Assembly: GCA_020441225.1 (NCBI GenBank)
Contig: JAGRMP010000225.1
Coordinates: 2,435-9,120, forward strand
Reading direction: 5' to 3'
Length of the DNA stretch: 6,686 nucleotides
Source: Maritimibacter sp.
Lineage (GTDB): Bacteria > Pseudomonadota > Alphaproteobacteria > Rhodobacterales > Rhodobacteraceae
Shown piece by piece: positions 1 to 5,898 of this stretch. Positions within the stretch are counted from its first letter, which is position 1; every line of letters begins with the position of its first letter. Under the pieces are notes generated by a model. The model had not been told where the DNA came from and searched no databases. It saw only the letters and a list, made by a program, of their open reading frames with translations. The position numbers were made by a program, and so were the translations under genes.

Positions 1-1603
1 CCATCGTCGCGTTTTCGACCGGCACGAGTTCGTCGAGCCGTCCTTCGGTGATGATGAAGCCGCCCACGTGCTGCGAGAGGTGGCGGGGAAAGCCCTGGAT
101 CTCATCGACCAGGTCCATCACCTGGGTGAGCCGCTTGTCGCGCGGGTCGAGCCCGATCTCGCGCAGCCGTTCGACCCGCTGGCCGCCGCCGCCCCAGCCC
201 CAGACCTGCGAGGACATCGCCGAGATCGTGTCCTCGGTCAGCCCCATGGCGCGGCCCACTTCGCGGATCGCCCGCTTGCCGCGGTAGTGGATCACCGTGG
301 CGCAGAGCCCGGCCCGGTGGCGGCCGTAGCGGGCGTAGATATGCTGGATCACCTCCTCGCGACGCTCGTGCTCGAAATCGACGTCGATATCGGGCGGCTC
401 GTCGCGGGCCTCGGAGACGAAGCGCTCGAACACCATGGTGCCGATCTCGGGGCTCACCGAGGTCACGCCCAGCGCGTAGCACACGACCGAGTTCGCCGCC
501 GAGCCCCGACCCTGGCAGAGAATCCCCCGCTCCCGTGCAAAGGCGACGATGTCGTGAACGGTGAGGAAATAGGGCTCGTAGTTGAGCTTGGCGATCAGGG
601 CGAGCTCGTGGTCCATCATCCCCCGCACCCGCTCCGGCGCGCCCGAGGGGTAGCGCTCGGCAAGCCCTGCGCGGGCGAGGCGGGCGAGCCGGTCGGAGGG
701 GGTCTCGCCGCCGGCGATCTCGGACGGGTATTCGTAGCGCAGCTCGTCGAGCGAGAAGGTGCAGCGCCCGGCGATCTCGCCCGCCCGATGCACCGCGGCT
801 TCATGGCCTGCGAACACCATCAGCATCTCCGCCTCGGAGCGCAGCCGGCGCTCGGCGTTGGGCTGGGCGAGGCGGCCGAGATCGTCGACCCGCCGCCCGG
901 TGCGGACCGCGGTGAGGACATCGACCAGCCGCCGCCGGCGGGCGTGGTGCATGATCGGCGCGCCGCTCGCCACGGGGTCGATCCCGAGGCGCGCGGCCAG
1001 GGCCACCTGCCGCTTGAACCGCTTTTCATCGGCCCCGTCGTAGCGCGGCGCCATGACCAGGGCGCAGGCGGGGCCGAAGGCGCGGATCAGCCGCCGCGCC
1101 CGCTCTTCCCAACCGTCTGGATGGTCGGGCGGGTGCAGCAACAGCTCCATTCCCGCCCCGTGCTCCAGCACATCGTCCAGCCGGATCAGCGCGGTCCCCT
1201 TGGGCGCACGCCGCCGGCCGAGGGTGATGAGCCGGGTGAGCCGCCCCCAGGCGGCGCGGTCGCGCGGCAGCGCGGTCACCGCAAGCCCCTCCTCGGTCAC
1301 CAGCTTTGCGGCCGGGATCAGCCGCGGCACGGTGGTGATGTCGGCAGACGGGCCGGGCGGCAAACCTTCGGTCGCGGGCGGGCCGATCAGACCCTGTTCC
1401 GCCTCAAGTGCGCGCCTTTCCTCCACCACTCGGCCGATCTCGCGCGCCGCGCTATGGGCCCGCACGATGCCCGCGACCGAGTTTTCATCGGCCACGGCCA
1501 GCGCCGGCATCGACATGAAGGCCGCCCGCTGGATGTATTCCTGCGGGTGCGACCCCCCGGTGAGGAAGGTGAAATTGGAGGTGGCGGACAGCTCTACGAA
1601 CAT
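1..1603 (-). CDS. dnaE2: Error-prone DNA polymerase DnaE2 (ImuC), N-terminal half, cut by window edge
   Basis: C-family DNA polymerase for SOS translesion synthesis and damage-induced mutagenesis; in the known system it acts with ImuA and ImuB. The frame is open from ATG 1603 to the left edge, giving 534 codons of a family usually about 1,050-1,150 residues. The N-terminus (MFVELSATSNFTFLTGGSHP) is the DnaE2-type PHP domain. Its metal-binding histidine is replaced (TSNF where replicative DnaE has HSDY), as is normal for the family. GRGSAANS begins at about residue 365. The polymerase motif PDIDVDF lies at 404-410, with D407 and D409 as probable catalytic aspartates; the third catalytic aspartate would lie off the window. 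The visible sequence ends ELVPVENATM, just before it. I checked the frame at residues 1, 218, 365, 405 and at the edge and found no frameshift. The start is firm: an in-frame TGA lies at 1624-1622 with no other start codon after it. No Shine-Dalgarno is visible. It lies downstream of the rppH group but has its own SOS box. Confidence 0.96.
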   Translation of the reverse strand, partial: MFVELSATSNFTFLTGGSHPQEYIQRAAFMSMPALAVADENSVAGIVRAHSAAREIGRVVEERRALEAEQGLIGPPATEGLPPGPSADITTVPRLIPAAKLVTEEGLAVTALPRDRAAWGRLTRLITLGRRRAPKGTALIRLDDVLEHGAGMELLLHPPDHPDGWEERARRLIRAFGPACALVMAPRYDGADEKRFKRQVALAARLGIDPVASGAPIMHHARRRRLVDVLTAVRTGRRVDDLGRLAQPNAERRLRSEAEMLMVFAGHEAAVHRAGEIAGRCTFSLDELRYEYPSEIAGGETPSDRLARLARAGLAERYPSGAPERVRGMMDHELALIAKLNYEPYFLTVHDIVAFARERGILCQGRGSAANSVVCYALGVTSVSPEIGTMVFERFVSEARDEPPDIDVDFEHERREEVIQHIYARYGRHRAGLCATVIHYRGKRAIREVGRAMGLTEDTISAMSSQVWGWGGGGQRVERLREIGLDPRDKRLTQVMDLVDEIQGFPRHLSQHVGGFIITEGRLDELVPVENATM

Positions 1604-1614
1604 GGCGAATCGGG

Positions 1615-1620
1615 AGTATA
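1615..1620 (-). promoter_or_regulatory. Candidate -10 element of dnaE2 promoter
   Basis: The minus strand reads TATACT, five of six matches to TATAAT, immediately after the SOS box in an otherwise GC-rich region. No good -35 hexamer is seen at 16-18 nt upstream. If used, transcription would begin about 4-5 nt before the dnaE2 ATG, which fits the absence of a ribosome binding site. The call rests on one hexamer and its position. Confidence 0.4.
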
Positions 1621-1634
1621 TTCACCTTTTGTTC
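1620..1634 (-). promoter_or_regulatory. LexA/SOS box upstream of dnaE2
   Basis: On the minus strand this reads GAAC-N7-GAAT (GAACAAAAGGTGAAT). It matches the established alphaproteobacterial LexA operator GAAC-N7-GAAC at seven of eight defined positions. It sits 16 nt upstream of the dnaE2 start codon and touches a -10-like hexamer, so bound LexA would block initiation. dnaE2 is a classic LexA target in this group, so motif and gene support each other. The match is by eye. Confidence 0.8.
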
Positions 1635-1672
1635 TCATTTGGAGTCCTGTCGTCGCCTACCCCCGCAAACGG

Positions 1673-2149
1673 TCAGTTTGTGTCACAGCGCCCGGCGGCG
1701 AGGCAGCGGGTCAGGGTACGTTCCTCGGCCGCGGTCGGATCCGGGAAGAGCACGGTCGGGCAGGCGCCGACATCGACGGTGAGCCCGGCGCTCCGGTGCT
1801 CGACGAAGACGAGGTAGCTCTGCCCCGGGATCACCGAGCCGCACCACGACGCCGCGCAGCTCACGTCGAGCCGCACCGGCTGCGCATAGGCCGCGTCGAA
1901 CCCCGTGGTCGACAGCGCCCGGCCCGCGAGCCGCGCGGAGACCACCGCGCCCTTGGCGTCGGACGTGCCGCCCTGCGGGAGCTGGCTGGCGTCGAAAGCG
2001 AAGCTGCCGACCACCACGCTATAGGCGCTCGACGCGGCCGCGGCCCGGTCGAAGGCCTGTTCGGGGCTCCAGGGCGCGCAGGAGAGCGCCAGTGCAGAAA
2101 CAGGCTCTAACGCGGCGCAAAACGCCAGTGCAAATGCGATCTGTTTCAT
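1673..2149 (-). CDS. Small exported six-cysteine protein, possible TIMP/NTR-like fold
   Basis: A 158-residue protein without a confident family name. Residues 1-21 form a clear Sec signal peptide: Lys2, a hydrophobic core, and a probable cleavage site after SALA. The mature part holds six cysteines (24, 98, 103, 130, 149, 155), enough for three disulfides in the periplasm or outside the cell. A cysteine near the mature N-terminus, the stretch YSVVVGSF (43-50), and [14 protein letters not shown] (102-115) followed by a further cysteine recall the layout of TIMP/netrin-like domains; this is inference from pattern only. The ATG overlaps the rppH stop (ATGA, 4 nt), so translation is probably coupled to rppH and the start is well set. 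The frame extends much further upstream, but that part lies over rppH and should not be annotated. The cysteine before cleavage lacks a canonical lipobox, so it is probably not a lipoprotein. Confidence 0.85.
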   Translation of the reverse strand: MKQIAFALAFCAALEPVSALALSCAPWSPEQAFDRAAAASSAYSVVVGSFAFDASQLPQGGTSDAKGAVVSARLAGRALSTTGFDAAYAQPVRLDVSCAASWCGSVIPGQSYLVFVEHRSAGLTVDVGACPTVLFPDPTAAEERTLTRCLAAGRCDTN

Positions 2150-2643
2150 ATCTTCGGTCCGAATTCTTCGAGCACGCGGGCGTAGACGTCGCGCTTGAAC
2201 GGCACGATCCGTTCCAGCATATCGCCCGGCGCGATCCAGCGCCATTCGCGAAATTCGGGGTGTTCGGTCTCGATCGTGATCTGGTCGTCCCGCCCATGGA
2301 AGCGCAGCAGGAACCAGCGCTGTTTCTGGCCCCGGTAACGGCCCTTCCAGATCCGCGGCACGACCTCGACCGGCAGCTCGTAGGTGACCCAATCGGAAAG
2401 CTTGGCCTCGACCGTCACCAGATCGGGGCCGACGCCGATCTCTTCCTCGAGCTCGCGCAGCGCGGCGGCGCGTGGCTTTTCGCCCTTGTCGATCCCGCCC
2501 TGCGGCATCTGCCAGGCGGTTTCGCCGGTGCCGAGCCGCATCGCGTCGAGCCGCTGGCCGACCCAGACCTTGCCGTCGGCGTTGGCGAGCATGATGCCCA
2601 CATTCTTGCGGTAGGGCAGTTTGGCGATCTCGTCCGGGGTCAT
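2146..2643 (-). CDS. rppH: RNA pyrophosphohydrolase (Nudix, RppH/NudH family)
   Basis: Removes pyrophosphate from the 5' triphosphate end of RNAs, which starts 5'-end-dependent mRNA decay in the cytoplasm; related enzymes also hydrolyse diadenosine polyphosphates. At 165 residues it has the usual family length. The RppH signatures are visible: YRKNVGIML (11-19), WQMPQGGID (44-52) and a perfect Nudix box from G49 to V71 (G-X5-E-X7-RELEEEIGV), with E64, E67 and E68 as probable metal ligands. The C-terminal part, with WFLLRF and EFREWRWI, also fits. The ATG is preceded by GAGGAAGG a few bases upstream. It begins 20 nt after the NTF2-like gene stops and its TGA overlaps the next start by 4 nt, so it is the middle gene of a probable three-gene operon. 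All expected catalytic residues are present. Confidence 0.95.
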   Translation of the reverse strand: MTPDEIAKLPYRKNVGIMLANADGKVWVGQRLDAMRLGTGETAWQMPQGGIDKGEKPRAAALRELEEEIGVGPDLVTVEAKLSDWVTYELPVEVVPRIWKGRYRGQKQRWFLLRFHGRDDQITIETEHPEFREWRWIAPGDMLERIVPFKRDVYARVLEEFGPKI

Positions 2644-2663
2644 CTGGCCTTCCTCGTAAACGC

Positions 2664-3050
2664 TCAGCCGTTGTGGACCGTGGCCCAGTCCCCGCGCAAG
2701 GGGGCGGTGTCGTAGATGATGGTAAGCTTGGCGAAAGCGTCACGCGCCGGGGTCAGCTCGATCACGTCGACCACTTCGAAATTGACCACCTTGCCATCGG
2801 CCAGCGTCCAGCCGTAGCGGAAATGCAGCGCCACCGCGCCGCCGGTGTCGGAGCTGTCGAAAATGTTGAGCAGCTCGGTGTTCGAGGCTTCGGTATCGGC
2901 GAACAGCGCGGCGTAGAAATCACGCGCCGGCTGGGTGCCGTAGAGCGGCGAGACGACCTCGGCCCCGGGCGCGAACAGCGCCAGTACAGCGTCGAGATCG
3001 CCCGCATCCAGCCCGGCGAGGTAGGCGTTGCAAAGCGCGGTGACGGACAT
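2664..3050 (-). CDS. NTF2/SnoaL-like small protein
   Basis: A 128-residue protein with the layout of the NTF2-like superfamily (SnoaL-like/nuclear transport factor 2 family). An N-terminal helix ([19 protein letters not shown], 10-28) is followed by the typical short segment [15 protein letters not shown] and then beta strands such as [12 protein letters not shown] and [12 protein letters not shown] that would form the cone-shaped sheet. Members of this fold include isomerases, hydrolases and simple ligand-binding proteins; nothing in the sequence picks the substrate, so no function is assigned. There is no signal peptide or membrane segment, so it is probably cytosolic. The ATG at 3050 has a very strong Shine-Dalgarno 6 nt upstream. 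It is the first gene of the leftward group, 20 nt before rppH, and is divergent from gpmI. Confidence 0.85.
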   Translation of the reverse strand: MSVTALCNAYLAGLDAGDLDAVLALFAPGAEVVSPLYGTQPARDFYAALFADTEASNTELLNIFDSSDTGGAVALHFRYGWTLADGKVVNFEVVDVIELTPARDAFAKLTIIYDTAPLRGDWATVHNG

Positions 3051-3054
3051 GATA

Positions 3055-3064
3055 CCCCTCCTTT
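3055..3064 (-). promoter_or_regulatory. Strong ribosome binding site of the NTF2-like gene
   Basis: The minus strand reads AAAGGAGGGG and contains a near-complete anti-SD complement (AAGGAGG), followed by 6 nt (GGTATC) and the ATG at 3050. It is the best Shine-Dalgarno in the window, fixes the start of this gene, and suggests efficient translation. Confidence 0.85.
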
Positions 3065-3140
3065 CGGCACAATCGCGCGGAACCTGTCACACATGTCCGG
3101 GCGTGTCATCGGCTATTCGCCCGCGGCAGCCGCCCACCGA

Positions 3141-3169
3141 TTGCTCCCGGAGGCGCAGAGGACTAGTAA
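3141..3169 (+). promoter_or_regulatory. Weak candidate promoter for gpmI-envC-ctpA
   Basis: TTGCTC (3141-3146) and TAGTAA (3164-3169) are separated by 17 nt. The -35 matches TTGACA at four positions, and the TTGC core is common in alphaproteobacteria. The -10 is poor (three of six). Transcription would start about 20 nt before the gpmI ATG, leaving room for the GGAG ribosome binding site at 3186-3189. It is only the best-placed pair I can find. Confidence 0.25.
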
Positions 3170-3197
3170 GGAGCCGACAGCAAATGGAGCCTGCCTC

Positions 3198-4718
3198 ATG
3201 TCCACGCCCAAGCCCGTCGTCCTGTGCATCCTCGATGGTTTCGGAATTCGCGAAGAGCGCGAAAACAACGCGGTGAAACTCGCGAACAAACCGAATTTCG
3301 ACAGACTGATCGCCACCTGCCCGCATGCGACGCTCAAGACCGATGGCCGCGCAGTGGGGCTGCCGGACGGGCAGATGGGCAATTCCGAGGTGGGTCACAC
3401 CAATATCGGCGCCGGGCGCGTGGTGGCGATGGACCTCGGGCAGATCGACCTTTCGATCGAGGACGGCGATTTTCCCAATGAGGCGGCGCTCCAGAAATTC
3501 ATCGCCGACGTCAAGAAAGCGGGGGGCGACGCGCATCTGTTCGGGCTCACCAGCCCCGGTGGCGTGCATGCGCACCAAGACCATATCGTCGCCGCCGCCA
3601 AGGCGATCACGGCGGCGGGCGTGTCGGTGAAGATCCACGCGCTGACCGACGGGCGCGACGTGCCGCCGAAATCGGCGCGGGAAACGCTGGCCAAGTTCCA
3701 GGCCGATCTGCCCGAGGGCGCCGAGGTGGTCACGGTGATCGGGCGGTATTTCGCGATGGACCGCGACAACCGCTGGGAACGGGTGCAACGTGCCTACGAC
3801 GCGATGGTCAAGGCGATGGGCGAGACGGCGAAGAGCGTCGACGAGGCGGTGGCCAAGGCCTACGAGCGCGGCGAGACCGACGAATTTATCCAGCCCACGG
3901 TGATCGAGGGGCACACCGGGATCCACGACAAGGACGGGGTGTTCTGCATCAACTTCCGCGCCGACCGGGCGCGCGAGATCCTGCGCGCCATCGGCGAGCC
4001 GGGCTTTGCCGAGTTCGACGTGGGCACGCGACCCAAGCTCTCGGGGCTGCTGGGGATGGTGGAATATTCGACCCGGCACAACGAATACATGACCACGGTG
4101 TTTCCGCCGCGCGACATCGTCAACACGCTGGGGAGCTGGGTCGCGCAAAAGGGGCTGAGGCAGTTCCGCCTCGCCGAGACCGAGAAATACCCCCATGTCA
4201 CCTTCTTCCTCAACGGCGGCAAGGAAGAGCCGGAGGAAGGCGAAGACCGCTACATGGCGCCCTCGCCCAAGGTGGCGACCTATGACCTGCAGCCGGAGAT
4301 GAGCGCGGCGGAGGTGGGCGACAAGCTCGTCGAGGCGATCGAAAAGCAATATGACCTGATCGTCATCAACTTTGCCAACCCCGACATGGTCGGCCATACC
4401 GGCGTGCTCGAAGCCGCGATCAAGGCAGTGGAAACCGTCGATACCCAGCTCGGACGTGCCATCGCGGCGCTGGAAAAGGTGGGCGGTGCGGTGATTGTCA
4501 CCGCGGACCACGGCAATTGCGAAACCATGGTCGATCCGGTGACCGGCGGCCCGCACACCGCGCATACCACCAACCTGGTGCCGGTGGTGATGTACGGGGG
4601 ACCCGAGGGCGTGAGCCTGCGCGACGGCAAGCTGAGCGACCTTGCGCCCTCGCTGCTCGAGCTCATGGGGCTGGAGCAGCCCGAAGAGATGACCGGCGAG
4701 AGCCTGATCGTCCATTGA
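3198..4718 (+). CDS. gpmI: 2,3-bisphosphoglycerate-independent phosphoglycerate mutase
   Basis: Interconverts 3-phosphoglycerate and 2-phosphoglycerate in glycolysis/gluconeogenesis through a phosphoserine intermediate, using two Mn2+-type metal ions. At 506 residues it matches the family. Phosphatase-like domain: metal-site D13 (LDGFG), nucleophile S63 in MGNSEVGHTN, and the C-terminal metal ligands D396 and H400 (NPDMVGH), D437 and H438 (TADHGN) and H456 (HTAHTTN). Transferase domain: HAHQDH (124-129), TDGRDVPP, RYFAMDRDNRWER and FRADRARE, which bind substrate. All expected catalytic residues are present. The start at ATG 3198 has GGAG 8 nt upstream and gives the usual N-terminus; the frame is open further upstream but that sequence lies over the divergent gene and is unrelated to the family. 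It is the first gene of the rightward group, and its TGA overlaps the TTG start of the next gene. Confidence 0.97.
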   Translation: MSTPKPVVLCILDGFGIREERENNAVKLANKPNFDRLIATCPHATLKTDGRAVGLPDGQMGNSEVGHTNIGAGRVVAMDLGQIDLSIEDGDFPNEAALQKFIADVKKAGGDAHLFGLTSPGGVHAHQDHIVAAAKAITAAGVSVKIHALTDGRDVPPKSARETLAKFQADLPEGAEVVTVIGRYFAMDRDNRWERVQRAYDAMVKAMGETAKSVDEAVAKAYERGETDEFIQPTVIEGHTGIHDKDGVFCINFRADRAREILRAIGEPGFAEFDVGTRPKLSGLLGMVEYSTRHNEYMTTVFPPRDIVNTLGSWVAQKGLRQFRLAETEKYPHVTFFLNGGKEEPEEGEDRYMAPSPKVATYDLQPEMSAAEVGDKLVEAIEKQYDLIVINFANPDMVGHTGVLEAAIKAVETVDTQLGRAIAALEKVGGAVIVTADHGNCETMVDPVTGGPHTAHTTNLVPVVMYGGPEGVSLRDGKLSDLAPSLLELMGLEQPEEMTGESLIVH

Positions 4719-5878
4719 TACGGACCACCGTCTTTGCGGGGCTTGTCGGGCTTGCCCTGGGTCTTGCTTGTGGACTTGCACCCCGGGACGCGGCGGCGCA
4801 AGCCGAGGCTTCCAGCGGGGCCGAAGCCGCGATGCAGGCGCTGCGCGCCGCGGCGACCGCGCTCGAGGAGGCCGAGGGTGCCCGCGACCGGGTGGCGGCG
4901 CTGACCGAGACGGTGCGCGCCTACGAGGCCGGGCTTGCAGCGCTGCGCGAAGGGTTGCGCCAGGCCTCGATCCGCGAACGGGCGATCGAGGGCGTGTTTG
5001 TCGCCGAAAGCGACCGGCTCGCGCGGTTGCTCGGCGTGCTGCAGACGATCCAGGCGGCGCCCGAAACCAGCCTGCTCCTGCATCCGCAGGGACCCGTGGG
5101 CACGGTGCGTACGGGGATGATCCTGGCCGATGTCACCCCCGCGCTCGCCCGGGAGGCGGCGGATCTGCGCCGCCAGCTCGAAGAGGTCGCCACGCTGAGG
5201 ACGGTGCAGGAAGCCGCTCTGGAGACGCTCGAAGACGGGCTGAACGGGGTCCAGCGTGCCCGCACCGCGCTGTCGTTGGCGGTGGCGAACCGGACCGATC
5301 TGCCCAAGCGGCTGGTGACCGACCCGGAGGCGATGGAAAACTTGGTGAGTTCGGCGGATACGCTGGAAAGCTTCGCCGGCGGGTTGCTGAGCACGGCGCT
5401 GGTCGACAGCTCGGTTGCCGTGGACAGCGCCGACTTTGACGCCGCCAAGGGCCGGCTTGAACTGCCGGCGCTCGGCCGGGTGATCCGCCGCGCGGGCGAG
5501 GCCGATGCCGCGGGCGTGCGCCGGCCGGGCTGGGTGGTCGCGACACGGCCGCTCACCCTCGTCACCACGCCCTGGCCCGCGACCATCCGCTACCTCGGTC
5601 CGCTGCTCGATTACGGCGAGGTTGCGGTGCTGGAACCGGGCGAGGGCTATTTCCTGATCCTCGCCGGGCTCGGCCAGCTATACGGCAAGGTCGGCGAGGT
5701 TTTGCCCAAGGGCGCCCCTGTGGGGTTGATGGGCGGCGCGGCCGTGGCCCCGGATCAACCCTTTTTGATCGCGGGGACGGAAGGTGGTGGCGCCGAGGCC
5801 ACGGAAACGCTTTATATAGAGCTCAGACGGAACGGAGAGCCTCTGGACCCGGGTGACTGGTTCAACGAGGCCGATTGA
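4715..5878 (+). CDS. envC: EnvC-like murein hydrolase activator with non-catalytic LytM domain
   Basis: Probable periplasmic activator of cell-wall amidases at division, 387 residues. The start is TTG 4715, overlapping the gpmI stop (TTGA). It is the only usual start codon that retains the N-terminal signal sequence (Arg3, hydrophobic 6-22, probable cleavage after DAAA at 25-28); the next in-frame ATG lies beyond it. Residues about 33-180 are rich in Ala, Glu, Arg and Leu with heptad-like spacing, consistent with the EnvC coiled coil. Residues about 270-383 resemble a LytM/M23 domain and end with YIELRRNGEPLDPGDW, a hallmark of the EnvC family. The domain contains no histidine at all; the whole protein has one, outside it. 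The M23 zinc ligands are therefore missing, as in EnvC activators, and it is not expected to cut peptidoglycan. A gpmI-envC order also occurs in E. coli (gpmM-envC). The gene name is by family; the partner amidase is not in the window. Confidence 0.88.
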   Translation: MIRTTVFAGLVGLALGLACGLAPRDAAAQAEASSGAEAAMQALRAAATALEEAEGARDRVAALTETVRAYEAGLAALREGLRQASIRERAIEGVFVAESDRLARLLGVLQTIQAAPETSLLLHPQGPVGTVRTGMILADVTPALAREAADLRRQLEEVATLRTVQEAALETLEDGLNGVQRARTALSLAVANRTDLPKRLVTDPEAMENLVSSADTLESFAGGLLSTALVDSSVAVDSADFDAAKGRLELPALGRVIRRAGEADAAGVRRPGWVVATRPLTLVTTPWPATIRYLGPLLDYGEVAVLEPGEGYFLILAGLGQLYGKVGEVLPKGAPVGLMGGAAVAPDQPFLIAGTEGGGAEATETLYIELRRNGEPLDPGDWFNEAD

Positions 5879-5898
5879 GAAAGAGATCCGGTAACGAC

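Larger units (their letters stand above)
3051..3197. promoter_or_regulatory. Divergent intergenic region with three phased TGTC motifs
   Basis: These 147 nt separate two divergent start codons and must carry promoters in both directions. The plus strand has TGTCA at 3085-3089, TGTCC at 3094-3098 and TGTCA at 3104-3108, spaced 9 and 10 nt, about one helical turn. Such phasing could suit a regulator, but short motifs occur by chance. No leftward promoter hexamers stand out. I see no small gene or RNA here. Confidence 0.5.

Noticed and set aside
1631..1645. Second LexA-like site, GTTC-N7-GAGT on the plus strand
   Set aside because: The second half-site departs too far from GTTC, and it shares bases with the better GAAC-N7-GAAT match.
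68..2110. Very long plus-strand open frame (680 codons) opposite dnaE2 and the exported-protein gene
   Set aside because: It is antisense to well-supported genes, has Pro/Arg/Ala/Gly-rich low-information sequence with no family motif, and is a common by-product of high-GC coding DNA.
2150..2743. N-terminal extension of the six-cysteine protein frame (to 356 codons)
   Set aside because: The extra part runs over rppH in another frame; the ATG at 2149 gives a proper signal peptide and the usual 4-nt overlap.
2673..3197. N-terminal extension of gpmI (to 681 codons)
   Set aside because: It covers the divergent NTF2-like gene in antisense. The family N-terminus begins at ATG 3198, which has a ribosome binding site.
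4760..4780. Possible lipobox at Cys19 of the EnvC-like protein
   Set aside because: The -3 position is glycine rather than Leu/Val/Ile, and a normal signal peptidase I site (AAA before Gln29) follows.
3087..4781. Long minus-strand open frame (564 codons) opposite gpmI
   Set aside because: It lies opposite a complete, motif-verified gpmI, and its His/Arg/Asp-rich composition reflects the complement of GC-rich codons. It has no recognisable domain.
4280..5083. Minus-strand open frame across the gpmI-envC junction
   Set aside because: It is antisense to two supported genes, has no motif, and shows Arg/Ser/Pro-rich shadow composition.
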